From Ruminococcus sp. UBA5884 (GTDB taxonomy: Bacteria > Bacillota > Clostridia > Oscillospirales > Ruminococcaceae): 11,179 bases of DNA. A program made the position numbers and the translations under genes. Where the stretch lies: positions 1 through 11,179 of the forward strand of contig DJFA01000007.1 of NCBI GenBank assembly GCA_002431975.1. Direction: 5' to 3'. The notes beneath the pieces are model-generated. The model made no database searches, was not told the DNA's origin, and saw only the letters and a list, made by a program, of their open reading frames with translations. Numbering within the stretch: position 1 is the first letter of the stretch; each line of letters opens with the position of its first letter. This document shows, in pieces, positions 1-7,160 of this stretch.

Positions 1-2
1 TT

Positions 3-1952
3 ATGAAAAAAATACTTTGCTTTTTATCATCAGTTCTGTGCCTGTCTTTTTTAAGCGGTTCAGTGTATGCGGCAGGAAATTTATCTGAATCTGATATCAG
101 AAAAGCTCCCGTTTCAGCAGCTTATCTTGATTATAAACAGAGTCCTCAGAAATATAAGATAATTCCGTCACCGGTTGACCAGTTATTAAATGCTCCGATA
201 GAAATATCAAACAATCTTCCACAGAGATATGATATGAGGGAAGATGGTCTTGTAAGTCCGGTAAGAAATCAGGGCGATTATGGCAGCTGCTGGGCATTTG
301 CATCGGTGGCTTCAATGGAAACAAGTCTTATAAAAAAAGACCCTCTTATCGATATTTCAGAATGGTATACATTATATTATAGTACTATGTCAGATGACAG
401 CAGTCATTTATATAAAAAAGAAATTGATTTTTCTGATAAAGAGCTTCTTTCAGATTATAGCAGATTATTTTCAATTGGCGGTTCATCGGCTATGATAATA
501 AATAATATAGCCGGATGGCAGGTAGGGACAAATGATGAAAATTTTTATCCTTATGATAATTATACTTTTACAAGTGATGATGATGGATACAGTTCATATC
601 GTCCTACTGATATATGTATGGCATTTAATAATGTCAGCCCGTCAGACAGAGAAAATGTTATAAATGAAGTAAAAGATGCAGTTTATAATGGTAATTCAGT
701 TGTTTTGAGTTTTTCAGCACATGATGAGTTTCTTAATGAAGGTACTTCATCATTTTTTGCAGATGATTTTGGTGTCTGGCTGTTAGGAGATGAAGAAGTC
801 GGAAATTCAATGCATTCAGTAGCTATTGTAGGCTGGGATGACCAGTATCCTAAAGATAATTTCGGATATTTAAAGCCTGAAAACAATGGTGCATGGCTTG
901 TAAAAAACAGCTGGGGCAAGGAATCCGGAAATCACGGATATTACTGGATTTCATATGAAGATGTAAGCACGAGTTTTGAAGTATCATATACTCTTGATTA
1001 TTTTGAAAAATTCTGCGTAATGTATTCTGTTGACAGTAAATTGGGCGGCTGGTCAAATACATATTCTGTTTCAGACAATAATACCGGATATATTGCAACT
1101 ATGTTTCCGGCAGAAGATGTTGAATATCTCAGTGGTGCAGGATTTTATACAACTGATAATATGACGGATTATCAGATAGATGTATATGTTGGTGATTATA
1201 ATGGAAGTCCGGTACTTTCATCAGAACCTGCACTGACATTAAAAGGTACTGAAAAATATGCGGGATATCATACAGTCGATTTTGATGAATATATCTATGC
1301 TGATTATGGAACATATTTCAGCGTGGTTGTAAAACTTTCAAATCCGCTTAATCCATATACAATTCCAATGACATTTTCTCCTGAAGAATATGGAAGCAGT
1401 GAATCAGATGAACGCTTTGAAAATATAAGTTTTATAAGTAATGATGGCATAAACTGGACGGATACAATGAAGCCCGGAAATACAGATTCACCATATGGAG
1501 TTGTATGCTGTAAGATTTTCACTGAAAGACGAGGGTATATAAAATATTCCACATATGCGAAATATGTAGAAAAGGGTGAACAGATTTCTCTTAAATCTAC
1601 AGATGGCAGAACTGCATATTATTCTCTTGATGGAGAAAACTGGGACGCTTATTCCGAACCTATTGAAATAAATGAACCAACATCAATTTATGTTTCATTT
1701 TATCCTGATGGTTATGATTATTATGTACGTACATTCGGCATATATCCTGAATTTTATTATGGAGATGTTAATCTTGATGGTGAGGTGACATCATATGATG
1801 CTTTGATGGTATTGCAGTATGTTTCAGAACTTGCAGATATGAATGATGTTCTTTTGCAGTACGCTGATGTGGATTCATCAGATAATATAACATCATATGA
1901 TGCTTTGCTTATACTGGAATATGTGTCCGGAATGATTGATAAACTTAACTGA
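3..1952 (+). CDS. Secreted papain-like (C1 family) cysteine peptidase with C-terminal dockerin
   Basis: The 649-residue product is a secreted cysteine protease likely displayed on a cellulosome. Residues 1-23 are a signal peptide (cleavage likely after VYA). The C1 domain spans about 72-325: oxyanion Gln90, nucleophile Cys96 in GSCWAFA, His271 in NSMHSVAIVGWDD and Asn302 in VKNSWG, so the catalytic set is complete. Residues about 335-510 resemble the lectin-like domain that often follows bacterial C1 peptidases. Residues 511-580 resemble a chitobiase-C-terminal-like beta module (YYSLDGENW). A type I-like dockerin fills 586-649: repeat 1 has D588, N590, D592, D599; repeat 2 has D622, D624, S626, D633. 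Both repeats carry Ser-Tyr at the recognition positions and contain the same 18-nt coding stretch (1788-1805 and 1890-1907). The start is fixed by the signal peptide; the ribosome binding site lies outside the window. A terminator follows, so it is the last gene of its unit. Substrate is unknown. Confidence 0.93.
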   Translation: MKKILCFLSSVLCLSFLSGSVYAAGNLSESDIRKAPVSAAYLDYKQSPQKYKIIPSPVDQLLNAPIEISNNLPQRYDMREDGLVSPVRNQGDYGSCWAFASVASMETSLIKKDPLIDISEWYTLYYSTMSDDSSHLYKKEIDFSDKELLSDYSRLFSIGGSSAMIINNIAGWQVGTNDENFYPYDNYTFTSDDDGYSSYRPTDICMAFNNVSPSDRENVINEVKDAVYNGNSVVLSFSAHDEFLNEGTSSFFADDFGVWLLGDEEVGNSMHSVAIVGWDDQYPKDNFGYLKPENNGAWLVKNSWGKESGNHGYYWISYEDVSTSFEVSYTLDYFEKFCVMYSVDSKLGGWSNTYSVSDNNTGYIATMFPAEDVEYLSGAGFYTTDNMTDYQIDVYVGDYNGSPVLSSEPALTLKGTEKYAGYHTVDFDEYIYADYGTYFSVVVKLSNPLNPYTIPMTFSPEEYGSSESDERFENISFISNDGINWTDTMKPGNTDSPYGVVCCKIFTERRGYIKYSTYAKYVEKGEQISLKSTDGRTAYYSLDGENWDAYSEPIEINEPTSIYVSFYPDGYDYYVRTFGIYPEFYYGDVNLDGEVTSYDALMVLQYVSELADMNDVLLQYADVDSSDNITSYDALLILEYVSGMIDKLN

Positions 1953-1963
1953 ATCTGATTAAT

Positions 1964-2009
1964 AAAAAGCTCTCTTAAAATGGCTTAATGTCATAAAGAG
2001 AGCTTTTTT
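1964..2009 (+). terminator. Rho-independent terminator after the C1 peptidase gene
   Basis: A 13-bp perfect stem (1964-1976 paired with 1996-2008, core AGCTCTCTT/AAGAGAGCT) with a 19-nt loop ends in a run of six T. It begins 12 nt after the stop codon and separates the peptidase gene from the next promoter. Confidence 0.88.
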
Positions 2010-2040
2010 ATGCAATGTGATGTAATTTAATTATAAAGTA

Positions 2041-2069
2041 TTGACTTGTATATGGAAATGTGATATACT
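2041..2069 (+). promoter_or_regulatory. Vegetative sigma-type promoter of the dockerin/protease operon
   Basis: TTGACT at 2041-2046, a 17-bp spacer, and TATACT at 2064-2069 preceded by TG (2061-2062), an extended -10. The predicted transcription start is near 2076, leaving about 114 nt of leader before the first gene. It lies directly after the preceding terminator, which supports an independent transcript. Confidence 0.8.
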
Positions 2070-2119
2070 AAAAATAAAGTAAATAATATTTCAAAAATTA
2101 TGTAAAAGAGGTGGTTGAA

Positions 2120-2155
2120 ATGTGCATTTTTATAGTTGCTGTATATAAACAGTGA
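2120..2155 (+). CDS. Possible 11-codon leader peptide in the operon 5' region
   Basis: An ATG at 2120 opens an 11-codon frame (MCIFIVAVYKQ, stop TGA) preceded by a good ribosome binding site, AAAGAGGTGG at 2105-2114, five bases upstream. It lies between the promoter and the first operon gene. No attenuator hairpin or codon run was recognised, so a regulatory role is speculative. It could be a chance frame in an AT-rich leader. Confidence 0.2.
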   Translation: MCIFIVAVYKQ

Positions 2156-2189
2156 CAGAAAATGAATGAAATTTAAGGAGGTGTTCTAT

Positions 2190-2465
2190 ATGAAAAAAGT
2201 AATTGCTTTAGTAGTTGCGTTGATTTCAGCTTGTGCTGTTTCAGCTATGACAACCGAAGCTACAACTACAGTATATTCAAATGGTGATGTAAACGGTGAT
2301 GGTACAGTAACAAGTTATGATGCAATTCTTGTACATCATTATCTTAAAGGATACTGGTATGCAGTTAATAATAGTCAGCTTGATGCACTTGATGCTAATA
2401 ATGATTATATCATAGATTATGCTGATTATGAATACATATTGAATATGGCTGTCGGTAATGTTTGA
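2190..2465 (+). CDS. Secreted stand-alone dockerin protein
   Basis: This 91-residue protein has a signal peptide (about 1-19, MKKVIALVV... with VSA before the likely cut) and then essentially only a dockerin, about residues 30-91. Calcium-loop repeat 1 is canonical: D33, N35, D37, G38, D44, with Ser42-Tyr43 at the recognition positions. Repeat 2 is less regular: D68, N70, D72, Tyr73 in place of Gly, D76, D79. The ATG at 2190 is chosen because AAGGAGGTG (2175-2183) lies six bases upstream; an in-frame ATG at 2166 has no comparable site and would bury the signal peptide. It is the first gene of a three-gene operon, 16 nt before the serine protease. With no other module it cannot be an enzyme as known. 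It may occupy or cap cohesins, or carry a non-covalent partner; both ideas are inference. Confidence 0.85.
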   Translation: MKKVIALVVALISACAVSAMTTEATTTVYSNGDVNGDGTVTSYDAILVHHYLKGYWYAVNNSQLDALDANNDYIIDYADYEYILNMAVGNV

Positions 2466-2481
2466 TTGGAAGTGATTTTAT

Positions 2482-3467
2482 ATGAAAAAAATAAGTTTTA
2501 AGAGCATTTTTACAGTGATTATTTCAGCAGTCATAATGCTGAGTATCTGCACTTTTAATTCTCAGTCGATTGAAACAGAAGCTTATGGTTCTAAATCAAG
2601 AGATTATTGGATATATACTCGTTCTAATCATTTAACTAAGGATTACACATTAACGCAAAGTGATTCTGGAAAATATATAACTACACGTTCTTTTGTTGAT
2701 GGTGTTGATGATAGAGAAACTTCAACATTATCAAGATATGTTTCCGGATGCGTTCAGTTTAATTATTGGGACGGCACAGAATGGTGCAATAGTGGTGATG
2801 GTTTTATTGTCGGAGATAATGTAATTGCTACCGCAGCCCATGTAGTTGCATATAAAGGTGAAGTTAAAGAGTTAAATAAAAGCAATACAAACTATATATA
2901 TATACAGGTGATGGCTCAAGTGGAAAAAGTAATGATTCACCATATAGAGTTAGATTATTTAATGCAGATGGCACTGAATATGGTAACTTGTGGATAGAAT
3001 CAGTTCATGTACCCCAAAAGTACTTTACTTCTGATAATTATGATTATGCTTTGGTAACTTTGGCTAATACGCAAGGCATCGATTGGGAACAATTTGGACA
3101 GTTTAAATTAGGCACTGTTTTAGATGGTATAGCAAATTTAACTGGTAATTCAAGACCGTTATTAAAATCAGTTGGCTATAGTGTAAGAGATTTGCCTACC
3201 AAAGCTGAAAGAGACAAAACTTATGGTATGTATGTTGGTGAAGGCTACGTTACAGGCATAGCTGAAAATACATTAAATTATAATTGTGATACGCTTGGTG
3301 GACAAAGCGGATGTGCTATTTTAACTACTATAAATTATAATAATGTGGAATCGGATACTGTTGTTGCAATTCATACTGGTGGCGGAAATACGGGTACAAG
3401 AATAACAAGTCCAATATTACAATTTTTTTATAATAATTATAAATTGAACGAATTGAAAGGTGGTTAA
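2482..3467 (+). pseudogene. Secreted V8/glutamyl-endopeptidase-like serine protease (S1B type), frameshifted at a TA run
   Basis: Two overlapping frames (2482-2997 and the frame of 2988-3467) together encode one trypsin-fold protease. The first part has a signal peptide (about 1-34) and catalytic His120 in ATAAHVV. The second has the Asp of NYDYALVTL (codon 3042-3044) and the Ser of GGQSGCA (codon 3306-3308), plus AIHTGGG, where bacterial glutamyl endopeptidases place the His that favours cleavage after Glu. The frame breaks at TATATATATATA (2893-2904). Removing one TA gives a continuous 327-residue protein with His120, Asp187, Ser275 and His297, reading NYIYTGDGSSGKSND across the joint. As written, translation stops at 2997 with 171 residues and no catalytic Asp or Ser. 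The site GGAAGTGA precedes the ATG. There is no dockerin, unlike both operon neighbours. It may be a genuine pseudogene, a switchable gene, or an assembly/sequencing error. Confidence 0.85.
2893..2904 (+). repeat. (TA)6 dinucleotide run at the frameshift in the protease gene
   Basis: Six TA units, bounded by C on both sides, sit in codons 138-141 of the protease. The coding frame upstream (containing the catalytic His) and the frame downstream (Asp, Ser) differ by two bases, and five TA units would join them. Short dinucleotide runs can slip during replication, so this is the probable site of the mutation. Confidence 0.8.
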
Positions 3468-3468
3468 T

Positions 3469-4161
3469 ATGAAAAATAAAATATTTTCAGCAATCATATG
3501 TATGACAATGCTTGTATGCAGTGCTGGAAATTATCAGGTAAATGCTGAACCTGCAACATATTTTGGTCATACAGAAACAATATTTTTTAATGGCTGTATA
3601 TTCAAAGTAAAAGATACTTCTAATGTTGTTACACTCAACACTCTTGGAGTGGATAATCCAAAAGGATATTATACTATATTTTCAATTGAACTTACTGATG
3701 AAAAAGAAATTGGATATGACGGACGACTTCATGCGGATTACAGTGATGAAAAATTCGGAGGATATGCACGAAGTGATGAAGTAACAGGATACTATTATAC
3801 AAATGCTTTAAGTTATAAAGAAGTCAGTGATATTTTAGATGTAGAAGAAACATATCGTGTATTTATGATTACAAGAAATGGTTTTAATGAAAATGGTTTT
3901 GCAACGGAACTCGGCGGAGGTTATAATAAAGTTTTCAAATCAGATGAAATTCTTGAAAATGATGCGAATAATGACGGAAAAATAACAGCGGAAGATGCTC
4001 TTAAAGTTCTTAATGCTGTTGTTAATAAAGAAACATTCACCATTGAGGAAAAAATTCAGCTTGGCATTTCAAACAGTTTTAACTATGTTGATTCTGAAGA
4101 ATATCAGAATCTGACATCTGAAAAGGCTCTTGAAATTCTGCGTCAGGTTGCAGAAAGCTGA
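3469..4161 (+). CDS. Secreted protein of unknown function with degenerate C-terminal dockerin
   Basis: The product has 230 residues. Residues 1-26 form a signal peptide (cleavage likely after VNA). Residues 27-160 form a domain I do not recognise, rich in Tyr, Gly and acidic residues (YTIFSIELTDEKE, SYKEVSDILDVEETYRVFMI). Residues 163-228 look like a dockerin. Its first loop is canonical (D165, N167, D169, G170, D176; Ala174-Glu175 at the recognition positions). The second, around VDSEEYQNLTSEKALEIL, has lost the usual D-x-N-x-D-G pattern. The ATG at 3469 is preferred because AAAGGTGG ends five bases before it; a GTG at 3460 in the same frame lies inside that site. It starts one base after the protease stop codon, so the two are translationally coupled. 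By position it could modulate or assist the protease, for example as an inhibitor or targeting partner, but no motif proves this. Confidence 0.8.
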   Translation: MKNKIFSAIICMTMLVCSAGNYQVNAEPATYFGHTETIFFNGCIFKVKDTSNVVTLNTLGVDNPKGYYTIFSIELTDEKEIGYDGRLHADYSDEKFGGYARSDEVTGYYYTNALSYKEVSDILDVEETYRVFMITRNGFNENGFATELGGGYNKVFKSDEILENDANNDGKITAEDALKVLNAVVNKETFTIEEKIQLGISNSFNYVDSEEYQNLTSEKALEILRQVAES

Positions 4162-4171
4162 CAGACAAACG

Positions 4172-4210
4172 AAAAACAGCTGTAAGTTTAAGGCTTACAG
4201 CTGTTTTTTT
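4172..4210. terminator. Bidirectional terminator between convergent operons
   Basis: A 15-bp perfect stem (4172-4186 with 4194-4208, core ACAGCTGTAAG/CTTACAGCTGT) and a 7-nt loop. It has T runs on the + strand (4204-4210) and, read on the - strand, at 4172-4176. It serves the protease/dockerin operon from the left and the ABC exporter operon from the right. Confidence 0.9.
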
Positions 4211-4215
4211 ATAAT

Positions 4216-5019
4216 TTATGAACCTGTTCCGCTGTATTTTGAAGCACCATACATCCAGAATTTATAGCTTAAAAAGAAAAACAGTATACCGATAAACGGT
4301 GAAAGCCATGAAAGCAGAGGAACTTCATCAGGACGGAGTATTACAATACTCGGATAATATGCTATAAATGCAATCGGCATTATAAATGTAAATATAAAAC
4401 GGAATACCGGACTGAAAATAGTTATCGGATATTTTGAATAATCCTTGAAACTCATAACAAAATCAAGCACATAAAAAGAATTCTGAATCCAGAAACAGGT
4501 TGCTGCCGCTGCATTCTGAACAGCTATCATTATAAGAGATGATGTAATCATGAAGATTATAAGCTTTAAAAGTATAAGCGGAGTGAAATCAAGTCCGAGC
4601 TTGTTCCATGAATATGCTATTGTGCCGATACCGAATGCAAGCTGTCCGAGTCCTTTTATATCAAATATTTCAGACTGGAAATAGAAAAACAGATTTATCG
4701 GTCTGAAACAGTATTTTATAAAATCTCCTGAATATACATATGTTCTCAAGCTCCAGTTATTATCAAATAAACATTGTACAGGAGTCAGAGAAATAAGGGA
4801 AAAACCATATAAAAAAAGTATTTCATAATAGCTCCAGCCGTCTATTGACGGGAAATTGCTGAAAAGTATCCAGAAGCTTATAAATCCTGCAATATTGGTA
4901 AAAATCATACCTATTGTGGAAATAATGAAATCTGCACGGTAACTCATTTTGCTCTTTAAATCCTGAGCAAGAATTTTGCAGTATATATTGAAATAGAATT
5001 TAAGACCTTTTCTTTTCAT
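4216..5019 (-). CDS. ABC-2 type transporter permease (COG3694-like)
   Basis: This is the second membrane subunit of an exporter, with 267 residues and about six hydrophobic segments (roughly 30-55, 64-84, 108-135, 145-170, 200-225, 236-254). Family-like stretches are YSGDFIKYCFRPINLFF (96-112), KYPITIFSP (196-204) with FIMPIAFIAYYPS after it, and the short Gly/Ser-rich tail KYSGTGS. These match the permease usually encoded with a COG4586-type ATPase. The start is supported by GGAGG seven bases before the ATG, inside the end of the preceding gene; three bases separate the two genes. It is the last gene of the operon. The transported substrate is not known for this family from sequence alone. 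Confidence 0.85.
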   Translation of the reverse strand: MKRKGLKFYFNIYCKILAQDLKSKMSYRADFIISTIGMIFTNIAGFISFWILFSNFPSIDGWSYYEILFLYGFSLISLTPVQCLFDNNWSLRTYVYSGDFIKYCFRPINLFFYFQSEIFDIKGLGQLAFGIGTIAYSWNKLGLDFTPLILLKLIIFMITSSLIMIAVQNAAAATCFWIQNSFYVLDFVMSFKDYSKYPITIFSPVFRFIFTFIMPIAFIAYYPSIVILRPDEVPLLSWLSPFIGILFFFLSYKFWMYGASKYSGTGS

Positions 5020-5022
5020 GAC

Positions 5023-5826
5023 TCAGCCTCCGTTCACAGTAATCTGGCGAAGTGATATCTTCCAGAAAAGCTTGCTTATAACCATCATTGCAATACACCA
5101 TAAAAATTGTATTCCAAGAGTTGTAAAAACGGTCTGCGGCTGGGATTCTGCATCAAGCAGAATTGATAAAGGTGCATTGTAAACCGACTGGAACGGCAGA
5201 TAATATACAATAGTCTTTAATGGTTCAGGGAAAAATGCTATAGGGATTGAAGCACCTGAAAGAAGCAGAACAATTACCTGTTTCATAATATTTATGCCCC
5301 AGATTGATTCTGTATAGAGGCATATTGTTGAAACAATGAAATCAATGCTGTAATTTATTGAAACTGCCATCGCAACTGAAATTATAAAGAAAAACAGATT
5401 TATTCCAAAATGTATTCTGCCTTGAGTTACAGCTGTAACAGCTATAAATGTAGGAAGAAATGTAAAGAAAAAATTAGTTACAAATCCGCCTGAACATGAC
5501 CAGAACATATATTTCCGGTAATCCATAGGTTTCATAAGGTCAAGAACGATTTTTCCTGACTGAATATTTCTTCCTATTTCCCATACTGTATACATTTCCA
5601 TAAAATTAAAAAGGGCTGTTGCAAGTACAAGATAAATAAGTGTATCATAAAATGTCATACCGTTTACAATATCTGTTCCGGCTGATGCATATATTGCTTT
5701 CCAGAGAAAGTATACTATTATAAGATATAAAATATTTCCGGCAACAACTACCAACGCACTGAGTCTGAACTGGAGGGATTCAATTATTCCGGCACGGGTG
5801 AGAGTGAAAAGTCTTTTCAGTTTCAT
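5023..5826 (-). CDS. ABC-2 type transporter permease (COG4587-like)
   Basis: First membrane subunit of the exporter, also 267 residues. Hydrophobic segments lie at about 22-46, 60-80, 112-133, 141-163, 184-200 and 232-254. Recognisable family stretches are SGKIVLDLMKPMDYRKY (90-106) and LLSGASIPIAFFPEPLK (188-204), followed by YYLPFQSVYNAP. The ATG overlaps the stop of the ATPase gene by four bases (ATGA), and GAGGAGGGTG lies just upstream, so the subunits should be made in matched amounts. Together with the next permease it probably forms a heterodimeric membrane channel driven by the ATPase. Confidence 0.87.
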   Translation of the reverse strand: MKLKRLFTLTRAGIIESLQFRLSALVVVAGNILYLIIVYFLWKAIYASAGTDIVNGMTFYDTLIYLVLATALFNFMEMYTVWEIGRNIQSGKIVLDLMKPMDYRKYMFWSCSGGFVTNFFFTFLPTFIAVTAVTQGRIHFGINLFFFIISVAMAVSINYSIDFIVSTICLYTESIWGINIMKQVIVLLLSGASIPIAFFPEPLKTIVYYLPFQSVYNAPLSILLDAESQPQTVFTTLGIQFLWCIAMMVISKLFWKISLRQITVNGG

Positions 5827-6824
5827 TTTACACCCTCCTCATATATTTTTTTGATTACATTTTCAGTAGATATTTCCTCAAGCTTCATATCACTTATTTC
5901 ATATGATTTCTGAAGCTGACCGAGGACTTCCATAATATTTGCCTTGTCCTCGTCTATAAGTACAGATATCCATTCATCATCAGCGGATACTCTGAAATCG
6001 GGAAATTCCTTCTGTATTGTTTCAGATTCATGTTTTAAATCGCCATCAATACGTATTTTGAGAGTTCTGTATGAACCGAAGAATTTTTTAAGATGTTCAA
6101 TATCATTGTCATAAAGCATTTTTCCCTTGTCGATTATGACAATTCTTTCGCAGAGAGCGTCCACATCTCCCATATCATGCGTTGTAAGGATAACAGTTGT
6201 ATTTTTCTTTTTATTAAGAGCCTGAATAAGAGTTCTTATTTTAGCTTTCATTGAAACATCAAGACCGATTGTAGGCTCATCAAGAAATACAATTTTAGGA
6301 TTATGCAGAAATGCTGCCAGAATATCGCTGAGAGTTCTCTGACCGAGTGACATCTGACGCACAGGCTTATGCAGAAGCGTTTCAATATCAACAAGTGAAT
6401 GATAAAGCTCCATCATATTATTGTAATCATCATCGCTTACACAATAGATATCTTTGAGTATTCTGAATGATTCCACAAGAGGCAATGCCCACCAGAGCTG
6501 TGAACGCTGACCGAATACCACGCCTATTTCCTGAGCATTTGAAGTTCTGTTTTTGTATGGAATATTTCCATTTACTAAAATTTCTCCCGAAGTAGGTTCA
6601 AGAATGCCTGTCATCATTTTGATAGTAGTGGATTTTCCTGCACCGTTAGGCCCTAAGTATCCTACAATTTCGCCCTGTTTTATATTCATGCTGATATTGT
6701 CAACAGCACGGATTGTTTTGTAATTTCTTGAAAACAGGTCTTTGATACTGCCTTTTAAGCCTTCACGGCGGTTAAGGACTTTAAATTCCTTGGTAATGTT
6801 TTTGATTTCAATAATGTTCTCCAT
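5823..6824 (-). CDS. ABC transporter ATP-binding protein (COG4586-like)
   Basis: The ATPase subunit powers export by the two downstream permeases. It has 333 residues. Walker A is GPNGAGKST (58-66), the Q-loop is VVFGQRSQLWW (Gln106), the signature is the variant MSLGQR (158-163), Walker B with catalytic Glu is IVFLDEP (Glu183), and the H-loop is TTHD (His216). The N-terminal stretch with GLKGSIKDLF and the FGQRSQLWW motif are typical of the group found beside two ABC-2 permeases of this kind. Residues about 245-333 form a C-terminal extension that may regulate or dock the subunit. A weak AAGGA site lies about 11 bases before the ATG. It heads the operon behind its own promoter. No sensor kinase or resistance gene adjoins it, so drug, peptide or lipid export cannot be told apart. 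Confidence 0.92.
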   Translation of the reverse strand: MENIIEIKNITKEFKVLNRREGLKGSIKDLFSRNYKTIRAVDNISMNIKQGEIVGYLGPNGAGKSTTIKMMTGILEPTSGEILVNGNIPYKNRTSNAQEIGVVFGQRSQLWWALPLVESFRILKDIYCVSDDDYNNMMELYHSLVDIETLLHKPVRQMSLGQRTLSDILAAFLHNPKIVFLDEPTIGLDVSMKAKIRTLIQALNKKKNTTVILTTHDMGDVDALCERIVIIDKGKMLYDNDIEHLKKFFGSYRTLKIRIDGDLKHESETIQKEFPDFRVSADDEWISVLIDEDKANIMEVLGQLQKSYEISDMKLEEISTENVIKKIYEEGVK

Positions 6825-6872
6825 GTTTTGTTTTTCCTTTTTCTATATTTTTTGTTACACACCGTAAAAATA

Positions 6873-6901
6873 AGTATACTATATTATAATAAAAAAATCA
6901 A
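6873..6901 (-). promoter_or_regulatory. Promoter of the ABC exporter operon
   Basis: Read on the - strand: TTGATT (6901-6896), a 17-bp spacer, then TATACT (6878-6873). Transcription should begin near 6866, about 41 nt before the ATPase start codon. No operator-like palindrome was seen in it. Confidence 0.7.
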
Positions 6902-6959
6902 CCATAAATTAGCGAAAATGAAATTTTATGATTGAAAACAAGGAATTTTCAGTTTATTC

Positions 6960-7097
6960 TGTAGGGGCGAACTGTGTTCGCCCGCTCAAATTATGGTTGA
7001 AACATAAATTTGATATCTGTTTTGTACATATAAAATCATTGTTTTTTCGTCTGAAATTCTGGTAAACTGCAACGGGCGACCAATGGTCGCCCCTACA
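6960..7097. mobile_element. MITE-like inverted-repeat element, 138 bp
   Basis: The ends are inverted copies of each other: TGTAGGGGCGA at 6960-6970 and its reverse complement at 7087-7097. Each end is itself a small palindrome (GGGCGA ... TCGCCC at 6964-6983; GGGCGACC ... GGTCGCCC at 7074-7093). The middle is AT-rich with no credible gene; the frame that crosses it reads through the repeat arms and has no ribosome binding site. The GC-rich ends contrast with the surroundings. I saw no clear target-site duplication. It could be a miniature transposable element or an interspersed palindromic repeat. It accounts for much of the 336-bp gap between the ATPase gene and the xylanase gene; the rest holds the exporter promoter and a terminator. 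Confidence 0.6.
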
Positions 7098-7130
7098 AAT
7101 AATAATCATCGAATTGGTGTTAATACAAGA

Positions 7131-7156
7131 AAAAGCGGACAAAAGTCCGCTTTTTT
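7131..7156 (-). terminator. Terminator after the xylanase/deacetylase gene
   Basis: A 10-bp perfect stem (7131-7140 AAAAGCGGAC with 7145-7154) around a 4-nt loop starts a few bases past the stop codon. T runs flank it on both strands, so it could also stop + strand transcription leaving the MITE-like element. Confidence 0.85.
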
Positions 7157-7160
7157 ATTT

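Noticed and set aside
92..99. Another TGATATCA copy inside the C1 peptidase gene
   Set aside because: It is a single site inside coding sequence with no tandem partner or promoter; an 8-bp AT-rich palindrome can occur by chance.
2988..3467. Independent gene starting at the ATG at 2988
   Set aside because: No ribosome binding site, and protein-like sequence in the same frame continues upstream to the TA run; it is the second half of the broken protease.
6954..7142. 62-residue reading frame on the - strand
   Set aside because: It runs through the arms of the inverted-repeat element and the terminator, has no ribosome binding site, and its peptide is just translated repeat.
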